Of a DNA stretch of 64,000 nucleotides, positions 35,926 to 43,793 are shown in pieces. A model generated the notes under the pieces. That model had not been told where the DNA came from, did not search any database, and saw only the letters and a list, made by a program, of their open reading frames with translations. Every line of letters starts with the position of its first letter. Position 1 is the first letter of the stretch. This DNA comes from Planctomycetaceae bacterium (GTDB lineage: Bacteria > Planctomycetota > Phycisphaerae > UBA1845 > UTPLA1): contig WYBU01000029.1 in assembly GCA_011525745.1 (NCBI GenBank), forward strand, positions 1 to 64,000, written 5' to 3'. The position numbers and the translations under genes are program-made.

Positions 35926-36417
35926 TCATTGCCGTTGCAGGCGCTTGAGCAACTGAATTTGCCCGGCGTGGTACACGTCGTGCGCGGCGATGCCCTGAAT
36001 CAGCGTCACGTTGCTCACCTTGCTGCCGGCCGGCGCGCGCGGCAGATCGCGCGGCGACAGTCCCGACACCGCCGCGCGCAGCAGCCGATGTTCCGACTCC
36101 AGCAACGACACGTACGCCCGCCAGGCCGCTTCATTCCACGGCGACGGCAGCGCGAACCAGTTGCTGCCTTTGATCGCGAACGAGCCGCGCTGCTCGCCCA
36201 GCAGGCGCCGCCGCACCGCGTACTTCCAGTAGGCCGCGTGGACGACAATGTCGGCGATGCAGTGTCGCTTGGGACGCGGACGCCACGCCGCTTGCTCGGC
36301 GCCAAGCCCGCGGATCGAGCCGCGCAGATTCGGCCCGTGCCACGAGCGTCTGTTGAAGGCCTGATCGAGTTGTTGCAGCAGAAGCTGCGTCTCGGGCGGG
36401 GCAGTGGGTGTGCTCAT
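35926..36417 (-). CDS. DinB/YfiT-like four-helix protein
   Basis: 163 residues, normal length for DinB-like proteins. The expected metal-binding His triad is present as H60 (IVVHAAYWKY), H146 and H150 (AAHDVYHAGQIQLLKRL). These proteins often act as thiol-dependent transferases or hydrolases; the substrate cannot be told. It is followed on the same strand, after 111 bases upstream, by the esterase gene's end, so they could be cotranscribed. Confidence 0.85.
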   Translation of the reverse strand: MSTPTAPPETQLLLQQLDQAFNRRSWHGPNLRGSIRGLGAEQAAWRPRPKRHCIADIVVHAAYWKYAVRRRLLGEQRGSFAIKGSNWFALPSPWNEAAWRAYVSLLESEHRLLRAAVSGLSPRDLPRAPAGSKVSNVTLIQGIAAHDVYHAGQIQLLKRLQRQ

Positions 36418-36528
36418 GGGCGGACATCGTACGGAGCGGCGATGTTTCGTAAAGGGCCGGCCGCGCGCTTACGGCATTGCGGCGTTCGCAGGCAGGCCCG
36501 ACCGCGCCGCCGGGGGTCGCCGCCGGCA

Positions 36529-37875
36529 TCATCGCGATGAGCCGGTCTCCACGACCGGTCGCGCTTTGCCGCCGACCGGAACGATCAACTTCGCCCGCGG
36601 CAGCCGCTGAAAGTCCCACTCGCGCGCCGCTTCGTCCAGCGTCACGCCCAGGTCGCGCGGCACGATTCCTGCCCACGTCTTCTTCTTGTGCCGAAACACC
36701 GTGATCGGGCGATTCAGATCGATCAGATCGTCGTGCAGCAGCAGTTCCACGTAGGTCGATCTACGCGTTTCCAGCTCGATCATCTGATCGCGCGACACGG
36801 CGTCGATCACGCCCACCTGCTTCCGCAGGTATTCCGCCATCGCCTTTCGCGGGTCCTCGCCCGCCCTCACCGGCGCTCGCACCTCGCCGGCCGGCAGCGG
36901 CGCGCCGGCCAGCTTCTGCGCCCGCACCCAGTAGGCCCGGCTGGTCTCGGCGAATCGAAATGCCTGGTGAACCGTGTGTGGATACCGCTCGCGCGTCCGC
37001 CCCAGCCACGCCTTCAGCGACGCGGCCGGCGGAACGACGCCCAGATGCCCTTCGCCCGGCAGCTCGATCGCTTCGTAACGATCCAGCTTCAGCGATTTCG
37101 CCAGCCCGCGCAGCGGCCGGTTCCGCGGCGTGATTCCAAACTCGACGTCGTTTTCGCCCCACACGACCAGCATCGGCAGCGGGCGGACGTTTTCGAGGAA
37201 CAAATCAACCAGCGCATTGTCGCCCGGAAGCACCAGTGCGCCGGCCAGCGGCATCACGCCGGCCAGACAGTCGCCGTGCAGCACGGCCGTCAGGAATGCC
37301 CGATGTCCGCCGAGCGAGTAGCCGGCCACGAATACGCGATCGTTGTCGATGCGAAGGCGTTTTCGCAGCGCGATCAGCAACTCGCGCGGTCGCATCTCGC
37401 GATCGACGGGTTCCGCGAAGCCGGGTCCGTCGATGTTCTCAGGGGCGATGAGGATGAAGCGCTCCGCGTCGTCACCCAACATGCGGCGCATCAGGCTCAT
37501 GATGTCCGCCGCCTGACTGCCCGATCCGTGCAGCGCGATCATCAGCGGCCAGCGGCGACGCGGCGTGTAGTCGCGCGGCAGCCGCACGAGCAGCTCCAGC
37601 ACGATGCGATGCTCGACGCCCAGTTCCACTCGCAATCGATCGCCGTCGAGCGGCCGATCCGGCCAGAGCGTCAGCTTGTCGATCGCCGCTTCCAACCGGG
37701 CATGGTCCAGTTGAGGAATCGCCAGAATGGCCTTGCGCGCGGCGTCGCGTTCGTCCGGCCGCGCGGCGATGAAGAACTCCCGCAGCAGCGCCGGCAGATC
37801 GTCGCCGCGCGCCGGTTGCCAGAGCGCGGCGACCGGCGCAAGCCCAAGGCAGACAATCCGCATGGAACGGTTCAT
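36529..37875 (-). CDS. Exported alpha/beta-hydrolase (esterase/peptidase type)
   Basis: 448 residues. A short leader (MRIVCLGLAPVAALWQPARG) suggests export. The hydrolase core has oxyanion-loop LMIALHGSGS, nucleophile elbow GYSLGG (Ser187), acid candidate in VVWGENDVEFG and His in GEGHLGVV, so the triad appears complete. The C-terminal ~130 residues are a separate beta/helical part typical of planctomycete 'phospholipase/carboxylesterase' proteins. A TATAGT box ends six bases before the ATG, so the transcript may be leaderless. The gene is divergent from amrB with 79 bases between starts. Confidence 0.8.
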   Translation of the reverse strand: MNRSMRIVCLGLAPVAALWQPARGDDLPALLREFFIAARPDERDAARKAILAIPQLDHARLEAAIDKLTLWPDRPLDGDRLRVELGVEHRIVLELLVRLPRDYTPRRRWPLMIALHGSGSQAADIMSLMRRMLGDDAERFILIAPENIDGPGFAEPVDREMRPRELLIALRKRLRIDNDRVFVAGYSLGGHRAFLTAVLHGDCLAGVMPLAGALVLPGDNALVDLFLENVRPLPMLVVWGENDVEFGITPRNRPLRGLAKSLKLDRYEAIELPGEGHLGVVPPAASLKAWLGRTRERYPHTVHQAFRFAETSRAYWVRAQKLAGAPLPAGEVRAPVRAGEDPRKAMAEYLRKQVGVIDAVSRDQMIELETRRSTYVELLLHDDLIDLNRPITVFRHKKKTWAGIVPRDLGVTLDEAAREWDFQRLPRAKLIVPVGGKARPVVETGSSR

Positions 37876-37954
37876 CGAACGACTATACTATCGCATCCTG
37901 AGCGAGACGTTGGCCGTTCAATTCCCTGTACCTCACGTCGCACGGGAGCCGCTC

Positions 37955-38854
37955 ATGTCGGTCCGCACGCCCGTTGTCGCCGGCCGCTTCTACGCGGACG
38001 AAGAGCACGTCTGCCGCCGCGACTTGCGAGACTGTCTGCCGGCCCAGGCCGACGCGTTGCCGAAAGAGGCGATTCCGGTCGGCGGCATCATGCCCCACGC
38101 CGGCTGGATGTGCAGCGGCGCGGTGGCCGGAAGTGTGATCGCGGCCATTGGCGCGCGTCGGCGGCCGACGACGGTCGTCATTTTCGGCGCGGTGCACGTC
38201 TACATGGGTCCGGACGCGGCCGTCTATGCCCGCGGCGCGTGGGGCACGCCGCTGGGAATGATCGAGATCGACGAACCGCTGGCGGCGCGCATCATCGAGG
38301 AAAGCGACGGACTGATACGGGACGATCGCGGCGCCCACTCGGCCGAGCACAGCATCGAAGTCGAAGTGCCGTTTGTTCAGCACGCATGGCCCGAAGCCCG
38401 GCTCGTGCCCATCATGGTCCAGCCGGACGAGCGGGCCACCACGATCGGCAAGACGGTCGGGCGCGCCTGCCGCGCCGTAAATGCAGACGTGGTCTTTCTC
38501 GGCTCGACGGATCTGACGCACTACGGACCGTCATACGGCTTCACGCCAGAGGGGATCGGTCGCGAGGGTCTCGAATGGGCCAGGCGCGTCAATGACCGCC
38601 GCATGATCGATCTGATGCTGGCGTTGCGGGCCGATGAAATCACGCACGAGGCCATGCAGCATCACAACGCATGCGGCGCCGGCGCCATCGCCGCCACGAT
38701 GGCCGCTTGTCGCGAACTGGGCGCGACGCGTGCCGATCTGCTGACGCACACGACCAGCTTCGAGGTGCTCTTTCCGCGTTTTCATCAGCCGATGGACGAC
38801 GCCGTGGGCTACGCCGGCGTTGTGTTCTCGAAAGACGGCGTGACGCCCGATTAA
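37955..38854 (+). CDS. amrB: AmmeMemoRadiSam system protein B (MEMO family)
   Basis: 299 residues. It has the MEMO-family features: start MSVRTPVVAGRFY, and the three residues that form the active-site-like pocket, H48 (MPHAGWMCSG), H81 (IFGAVHVYMG) and C240 (HHNACGAGAIAA), plus EHSIEVEVPF and LGSTDLTHYG. Human MEMO1 keeps the same His/His/Cys set. The start at 37955 has GGGAG nearby and gives the family N-terminus. The partner AmrS is at 6963-8096 on the other strand. The function is unknown but probably redox- or metal-linked. Confidence 0.93.
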   Translation: MSVRTPVVAGRFYADEEHVCRRDLRDCLPAQADALPKEAIPVGGIMPHAGWMCSGAVAGSVIAAIGARRRPTTVVIFGAVHVYMGPDAAVYARGAWGTPLGMIEIDEPLAARIIEESDGLIRDDRGAHSAEHSIEVEVPFVQHAWPEARLVPIMVQPDERATTIGKTVGRACRAVNADVVFLGSTDLTHYGPSYGFTPEGIGREGLEWARRVNDRRMIDLMLALRADEITHEAMQHHNACGAGAIAATMAACRELGATRADLLTHTTSFEVLFPRFHQPMDDAVGYAGVVFSKDGVTPD

Positions 38855-38956
38855 TGCCGCCAAGAGGCGCGCTCAGGTTCCTCCGGTTGCTTGAAGCCGG
38901 CGCGTGCCGCGCCGTTGACCCCAAACGTCGGTTCAGCCGAGCGGCCCGGAACCGTG

Positions 38957-38962
38957 TATAAT
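38957..38962 (+). promoter_or_regulatory. TATAAT box before the Ser/Thr kinase
   Basis: A perfect -10 hexamer overlaps an upstream in-frame ATG (38961), which supports using the ATG at 39057 as the true start and a leader of about 88 bases. No -35 box at 16-18 bases was found. Confidence 0.4.
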
Positions 38963-39056
38963 GGCCCGTCGCAGCGCACGCTCCGCGCTGTCGGCGGCGC
39001 GGGCCGCGCCGCGGCATCCGTTCGTGCAACCTCGCTCTTCGGGTCGCATTCTCCAT

Positions 39057-41579
39057 ATGGCCCATTCAGACGAATCCAACCCGACCCTCGTGCGCCGCGG
39101 CGCGGTCGTTTCGCCCGACGATTCCGGCAGCGCCGGCTCCAGCGCCGGCAGCGATCTTCCGGTCCGCCCCGACGCCACGCTGACTTCGTCGGGTCACGTC
39201 ACACGTGGCGAGGAGACCGTCGCTTCGGACGCTCCCGCCAGCGGCTCGTGGGGCAGCCTCGACGCGGGCGCCACGAGCGGCGCCCCCGGCCGCGGCATGC
39301 CGTCCATCGAGGGCTACGAGATCATCAGCAAACTCGGCCAGGGCGGCATGGGCGTCGTCTTCGAGGCCGTACAGCAGTCCACGCACCGACGCGTCGCCGT
39401 CAAGATCATCCGCGAGGCGATGCTCGAGTCCGAGTCCGGCCGGCGGCGTTTCGAGCGCGAAGTCGAGCTGGTCGCGCGGCTGCAACATCCCAACATCGTC
39501 GGCGTGCTCGATTCGGGCGTGCATCGCGGGCGCTACTACTTTGTGATGGAGTACGTCAGCGGCCGGCGTTTGGATGAGGCGCTGGCGCCCGGCGAATGCG
39601 ACTGGCGCGATGCGCTGCGGATGATGTGCAAGGTCTGCGCGGCGGTCGACTACGCGCATCAGCGCGGCGTGCTGCACCGCGATTTGAAGCCGTCGAACGT
39701 GCTGGTGGACGATCGCTGGGAGCCGCATCTGCTGGACTTCGGCCTGGCCAAGTCGATCGACGACGCCAGCCCCGAAGTGGCCGAGATGTCGCTGTCGCAG
39801 CCGGGCCAACTGCTGGGGACGCTGGGCTTCATGCCTCCGGAGCAGGCCCGTGGCAAGCTCGACGAAGTGAGCGTCCGCAGCGACGTCTATTCGCTCGGCG
39901 CGATGGCATACAAGCTGATTACCGATCGACTTCCCTGCTCGATCGAAGGCTCGCTGGGCGAGACGCTGCAACGCATCGCGCACGTCGACCCCGCCCGCCC
40001 CTCGTCGATTCGCAGGCGGCTCAGCGCCGATCTCGACGCGGTGCTGCTGAAAGCGCTGGAGAAGTCGCCGCAGGATCGGTACGCGACCGCCGGCCAGTTG
40101 GCAGCCGAGTTCGAGCATTTGCTGAACGACGAGCCGGTAACGGCGCGGCGCGTCGGCCTGGCCACGCGTTCGTTGCGCTGGGCACGGCGGCATCGCGGCG
40201 TGTCGGCGGTCGCGGCGCTTTCCTTCATCATCGTCAACGCCGTCGTCGTGCTGTCGTTCTTGCGCATCACCGACGAGCGCGACAAGGCCCAACGCTCGGC
40301 CCGCAAGGCCATGATGGCCAATCGCTTTCTCGAAGAGGCGCTCGACACGCTGAACTTCAATCAGGCGAACAAGAATCCCCAGCAGATTCTGGGGGAATGG
40401 GCGCGGCAACTCGAACATCAGTTGGAGCAAATCGGCGCCGAGAGCGGCGAGGTCCAGGCGGCCGTGCACGCCGCTATCGGCAAGCTTTCCCGAGCGACGG
40501 GGCTGTATGCCGAAGCCGCGAACCACTTGCGCAAATCGCTGACACTGAGAAGGACATTTTTATCGGCCGATGATGAGTTATTGGCACAAAACTTGCATGA
40601 CCTTGCAGCAGCGTTGTGGTGGAACGGCCAGTTCGAAGAGGCCGAGCCGCTTTACCGCGAGGAACTGGAGATCGTCAGGGCGATTCGCGGCCCGCAGCAT
40701 CCCGACGTGGCGATGTGCCTGACGCACCTGGCCGCTTGTCGCTTTTCGGCGGCCGATTACCTCACGGCCGAGTCGCTGTACCGTGAGGCGCTGGCGATTC
40801 GCCGGGCGGCGCTCCCGGCGGAGCATCGGGACATCGCCGCCGGTCTGAACAACGTCGCCAAGTGTCTCTCGGCCCGCGGCAATTTCGACGAGGCCGAGCC
40901 GCTGTTTCGCGAAGCGCTGGCGATGATCGAGCGGCTTCAGGGTCCGGAACATGAGGACGTGGCGTTTGCCCTGCTGAACCTGGGTCTGTGGCTGGTCGAC
41001 AAGGGCGACCCCGCCACGTACGCGGAGGCCGAAACGCTGCTGAGCCGTGCACTGGTCATCCGGCGCAAGAAGCTCAACGAGGTGCATCCGCAGGTGGCGG
41101 CGGCGCTGTACGCCGTGGCGCGCGTCAAGTACGCCCGCGGCGACGCGGCTAGTGCCGAGGCGCTGTGTGATCAGGCCGCCGACATTCAGCGCCACACGCT
41201 TCATGAAACCCACCCGCAGCTTGCCGATACATTGGCGCTGCGCGGGCGGCTGCGGCTCGACCGCGGTGCGGCCGAAGACGCGGAAAACGATCTGAAAACG
41301 GCGTGGGAGATCCGGCGCAAGGCACTGCCGCAGAACCACTGGCAAACTGCCGAAGTCGGTGCTATGCTGGGCGAAACGCTGTTGGCGCGGCAGCGTCGCG
41401 ATGAAGCCGAACCATGGCTTCGATCGAATCATGACATCCTGTCAGCCAGTGATTCGCCGCGCAGCCGTCGCGCCGCGGCGGAACGGACCCGCCAGGCGAT
41501 GGTTCGCCTGCATGGGACAAGTGATAGTGATCAAGTGAAGCAGGCCGGGGCCTACGCCCCGCCGGCGGAAGGACCGTAA
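39057..41579 (+). CDS. Ser/Thr protein kinase with TPR sensor domain
   Basis: About 840 residues. A ~85-residue disordered Ser/Gly-rich N-terminus precedes the kinase domain: Gly loop GQGGMGVVF, catalytic Lys in VAVKIIRE, catalytic loop LHRDLKPSNV and DFG in LLDFGLAKS. One membrane segment (GVSAVAALSFIIVNAVVVLS, near residues 382-402) links to about eight tetratricopeptide repeats of the kinesin-light-chain type (AEPLYREELEIVRAIRGPQH and variants) up to ~790. This PknB-type architecture is expanded in planctomycetes. The TPRs are predicted to be outside the membrane. A perfect terminator lies 176 bases downstream. Confidence 0.93.
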   Translation: MAHSDESNPTLVRRGAVVSPDDSGSAGSSAGSDLPVRPDATLTSSGHVTRGEETVASDAPASGSWGSLDAGATSGAPGRGMPSIEGYEIISKLGQGGMGVVFEAVQQSTHRRVAVKIIREAMLESESGRRRFEREVELVARLQHPNIVGVLDSGVHRGRYYFVMEYVSGRRLDEALAPGECDWRDALRMMCKVCAAVDYAHQRGVLHRDLKPSNVLVDDRWEPHLLDFGLAKSIDDASPEVAEMSLSQPGQLLGTLGFMPPEQARGKLDEVSVRSDVYSLGAMAYKLITDRLPCSIEGSLGETLQRIAHVDPARPSSIRRRLSADLDAVLLKALEKSPQDRYATAGQLAAEFEHLLNDEPVTARRVGLATRSLRWARRHRGVSAVAALSFIIVNAVVVLSFLRITDERDKAQRSARKAMMANRFLEEALDTLNFNQANKNPQQILGEWARQLEHQLEQIGAESGEVQAAVHAAIGKLSRATGLYAEAANHLRKSLTLRRTFLSADDELLAQNLHDLAAALWWNGQFEEAEPLYREELEIVRAIRGPQHPDVAMCLTHLAACRFSAADYLTAESLYREALAIRRAALPAEHRDIAAGLNNVAKCLSARGNFDEAEPLFREALAMIERLQGPEHEDVAFALLNLGLWLVDKGDPATYAEAETLLSRALVIRRKKLNEVHPQVAAALYAVARVKYARGDAASAEALCDQAADIQRHTLHETHPQLADTLALRGRLRLDRGAAEDAENDLKTAWEIRRKALPQNHWQTAEVGAMLGETLLARQRRDEAEPWLRSNHDILSASDSPRSRRAAAERTRQAMVRLHGTSDSDQVKQAGAYAPPAEGP

Positions 41580-41890
41580 CGCCGGCCATCGGCCATTCGC
41601 TTCAGGGACGGAAGCTCCCCCAGCCAGGGTAGGTCTCAGCGACCGCCCGACTCAGCGTTGACGATTGTTGGGTCTTGCTGCCGTGTCACAACGCGCCGGT
41701 CGTTGCGCGCGAACCGCGCGAGGATCGGCGCCGTCGTCTGCAAGCGGGACGAACGGCTCGGCGCGGCGTGTCCGCGCCGAGCCTCAACGTACGTTTTTTC
41801 CGACGCAACAGGCTACCAACGGGGTCGGTCTGGCGTCGGCGGTGTTGAAATCGTCGGATGTTCCGACGTGCAACTTGAGGGAGTCTGCTC
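41580..41890. other. Intergenic leader between kinase and micropeptides
   Basis: It contains the hairpin terminator at 41755-41799 and, downstream of it, the short leader of the micropeptide pair. No gene is seen in 41580-41750. Confidence 0.5.
41755..41799 (+). terminator. Strong intrinsic terminator
   Basis: GGCTCGGCGCGG (41755-41766) pairs perfectly with CCGCGCCGAGCC (41772-41783) around a CGTGT loop; ten bases later comes TTTTTT (41794-41799). It probably ends the kinase transcript, but it could also attenuate a transcript entering the micropeptide pair. Confidence 0.75.
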
Positions 41891-41983
41891 ATGGTGAACG
41901 GATGGTGGGACGAGTTCGGTTACTGGATCATCGACGCGATCGAAGGCCTGATCCTGCTCATCGAGATTGGATCCGAAGGGTAA
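41891..41983 (+). CDS. 30-residue membrane micropeptide
   Basis: MVNGWWDEFGYWIIDAIEGL then ILLIEIGSEG. A GAGGGAG ribosome site lies about eight bases before the ATG. The peptide is one short hydrophobic or amphipathic helix with several Trp and with Asp/Glu at regular spacing. It resembles small membrane-acting peptides or single-span regulators; no family is recognised. Its stop codon overlaps the ribosome site of the next micropeptide gene, so the two are likely coupled. Confidence 0.6.
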   Translation: MVNGWWDEFGYWIIDAIEGLILLIEIGSEG

Positions 41984-41997
41984 AGGAGTCGAACGAG

Positions 41998-42114
41998 ATG
42001 TTGGTTTATCCGATGTCGAATTCTGAGATTCGTCAAACGCGACGCGGCGGCTGGCTGGCCATGCTGACGTGCGTCGTGCTGTTCCTGATGCTGGCGGCCG
42101 TGGCCACGGCATAA
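41998..42114 (+). CDS. 38-residue single-span membrane micropeptide
   Basis: The peptide starts MLVYPMSNSEIRQTRRGGWL and continues with a hydrophobic helix (AMLTCVVLFLMLAAVATA). AAAGGAG overlaps the upstream stop codon and lies nine bases before the ATG. Positive residues before the span predict an N-in topology. An alternative start is the internal Met6. The gene is followed 18 bases later by a large hairpin. No family is recognised. Confidence 0.62.
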   Translation: MLVYPMSNSEIRQTRRGGWLAMLTCVVLFLMLAAVATA

Positions 42115-42132
42115 GGAATCAACGCCGGGCAA

Positions 42133-42195
42133 GGGGCGCGCTGCGGATGCGCACGCCGAGCAGCCGGTCGGCTGCCGGGCGTCCGCACGCGCCCC
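42133..42195. other. Large two-tier hairpin after the micropeptides
   Basis: An outer stem of 14 pairs (42133-42147 with 42182-42195, one bulged base) encloses an inner hairpin GCAGCCG/CGGCTGC (42060s region: 42160-42166 with 42169-42175). No T-run follows. It may be a rho-type terminator, a mRNA-stabilising end or a small structured RNA. Confidence 0.6.
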
Positions 42196-42373
42196 GGCCT
42201 GAACTGCGCGCACCCGGTACACGTCGCGCAGCACGCGTCGCGTTCGCGCGGAGTCACGGCGGACCGCCGATGCGACGGCGCGGTTCAACACGGCCAAAGC
42301 CCGGCCCGGCACGTTCCGCGGAATCGCCAGCTCCGCCGCGTACGAGGGCTTGACACCCCCCACTCACGGAGAT

Positions 42374-42892
42374 TCAAACCGCGGCTTCCTCGCCGGCTTG
42401 CCCCCACTCGCCGAGGCACTCCAGCACGCGCTCGATGCGCCGCCAGTGCGTCCCGTTCCAGAAGACGCCGCGGCAGCCGCCGCACTCGAAGAACTCCGTC
42501 GCCCACAGCAGGCTGCGCGCCGGCACGCGATCGGCCACGTCGGCCCGGGCGCGCGTCGTCAGCGCGCCGTTGCACTTCATGCAGCGCGGCGTTGCCCGCC
42601 GCAGTCTCAGCCGCCGCACGACGTATTCGAGTTGCTTCAACAGCGTCAGTCCGCGCGGCAGGGCCAGACCGCGTACGCGACCGTCGCGAAGCAGCCTCCG
42701 CTCGAAAATCTGATTATCGCTGGAGATCAGAACGCGCGACTCAGACTCGGCCTGCCGGACCAGTTCGCCGTCGTCGATGTCGGGCGTGTACGAAGTGTCA
42801 TAGCCGGCCGCGCGCAGCCAGCGCGCCAGTCCGCCGCACATCGCATCGCAGATGAATCGCGGCGCGACGTGTTGATCCGCCGATGGAGACAT
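42374..42892 (-). CDS. Mut7-C RNase-domain protein with zinc ribbon
   Basis: 172 residues. The N-terminal PIN-like Mut7-C domain is recognisable (FICDAMCGGLARWLRAAGYD, IDDGELVRQAESESRVLISS, DNQIFERRLLRDGRV), with acidic residues (D14, D40s, D59) in PIN-like order. The C-terminal zinc ribbon has CMKCNG and CGGCRGVFWNGTHWRR. Such proteins are thought to degrade or bind RNA; biochemical data are scarce. It is 28 bases downstream of the Clp N-domain gene, so the two probably form an operon. Confidence 0.88.
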   Translation of the reverse strand: MSPSADQHVAPRFICDAMCGGLARWLRAAGYDTSYTPDIDDGELVRQAESESRVLISSDNQIFERRLLRDGRVRGLALPRGLTLLKQLEYVVRRLRLRRATPRCMKCNGALTTRARADVADRVPARSLLWATEFFECGGCRGVFWNGTHWRRIERVLECLGEWGQAGEEAAV

Positions 42893-42920
42893 GAGTGCTT
42901 TGAACCGACGCCGCCGGCCG

Positions 42921-43361
42921 CTACGTTACCTCACCCGCATTCAGCGCCGCGCGCACGTCGCCGTGCCGAAAGCCCAGCTCGCGCAGCGCCGCGTGCGCCA
43001 CGCTGCCGTCTTCGCGCAGCAGCGCCAGCAGCAGGTGCTCGGTGCCGATCTCGCGCGCCTCCCACTGCCGGGCCTCTTCGATCGCCGACTCGATGACGTT
43101 GCGAAAATGCGGCGTGCCCGGCAGCCGTCCGAGCACCCACGTGTCTTCCAGCCGTTGTTTTAACAGCCGATCGACGGCCGCGCGGACCTGCGACTCGTCC
43201 ACGCTGCGCCGCCGCAGCAGCCGCGCCCCCTTGCCGTTGCCTTCGCGAACCATCGCCAGCAGCAGATGTTCGGTGCCGACGTAATCCTGCCCATATTCGC
43301 GCGCGACGACTTGCGCCAGCTTGATGACCTGCTCCATCCGTGGGGACAGCTTCTCGTACAT
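42921..43361 (-). CDS. Stand-alone Clp N-domain protein
   Basis: About 146 residues. It contains two Clp_N repeats (YEKLSPRMEQVIKLAQVVAR, YVGTEHLLLAMVREGNGKGA and EIGTEHLLLALLREDGSVAH) and nothing of the ATPase. ClpC/ClpA N-domains bind adaptors and substrates. As a free protein it may compete for or deliver adaptors, or bind phospho-arginine-like marks as ClpC does. The start at 43361 has GGAGG six to eight bases upstream; 40 open codons above it are not conserved-looking. Confidence 0.88.
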   Translation of the reverse strand: MYEKLSPRMEQVIKLAQVVAREYGQDYVGTEHLLLAMVREGNGKGARLLRRRSVDESQVRAAVDRLLKQRLEDTWVLGRLPGTPHFRNVIESAIEEARQWEAREIGTEHLLLALLREDGSVAHAALRELGFRHGDVRAALNAGEVT

Positions 43362-43477
43362 TGCCTCCTCCGGCCCGTGACTTCTGACTGGAACCGCAAG
43401 AATGCCCGCAGGGTGCGCCGTGCGGACCGTCGCGTCTGTAGGGTCCGCCGATCGGACCGCATTCCATCTGCCGTCAG

Positions 43478-43655
43478 CCATCGGCTTTCAGCAATCAGCT
43501 TTCAGCAATCGGCTTTCAGCAATCGGCTTTCAGCAATCGGCTTTCAGACAACAAACGTCATTCCCGCGCAGGCTGGAATCCAGTCCTCCGCGACATCCAC
43601 GCCACTGCGTGGATTTCCCAGTTTCGATTTTCGACCTTCGACTTTCCACTTCGTC
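43478..43655. repeat. Composite dispersed repeat, copy B
   Basis: Aligned in reverse to 30672-30798 over most of its length. It combines a 14-nt tandem array, the CATTCCCGCGCAGGCTGGAA block and the TTTCGATTTTCGACCTTCGA block. It is non-coding on both strands. Confidence 0.7.
43483..43547. repeat. 14-nt tandem repeat, 4.6 units
   Basis: Unit GGCTTTCAGCAATC at 43483, 43497 (one change), 43511, 43525 and a partial at 43539. Such short exact arrays often vary in copy number between strains. Confidence 0.9.
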
Positions 43656-43793
43656 GCTTCTTCGCGGTCCTACGCTCCCTGTTCCCTCGCCTACCCTTCG
43701 TACCTATGTGACTTCGTGCCTCAGTGCCCTCATTCTGACGTTTCGCCTTTTCGACGTTTTAACGACTTATTTCAACTTTCGATTTTTTGGCGT

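Larger units (their letters stand above)
43362..43793. other. Intergenic repeat region
   Basis: The 432 bases between two reverse-strand genes hold copy B of a composite repeat (43478-43655) with its 14-nt tandem array. The remainder (43656-43793) is pyrimidine-rich with CGACTTTCCACTTCG-like words. No gene is seen. Confidence 0.5.

Noticed and set aside
36529-37875. Calling the esterase a specific phospholipase or PHB depolymerase
   Set aside because: The catalytic triad is clear but nothing fixes the substrate.
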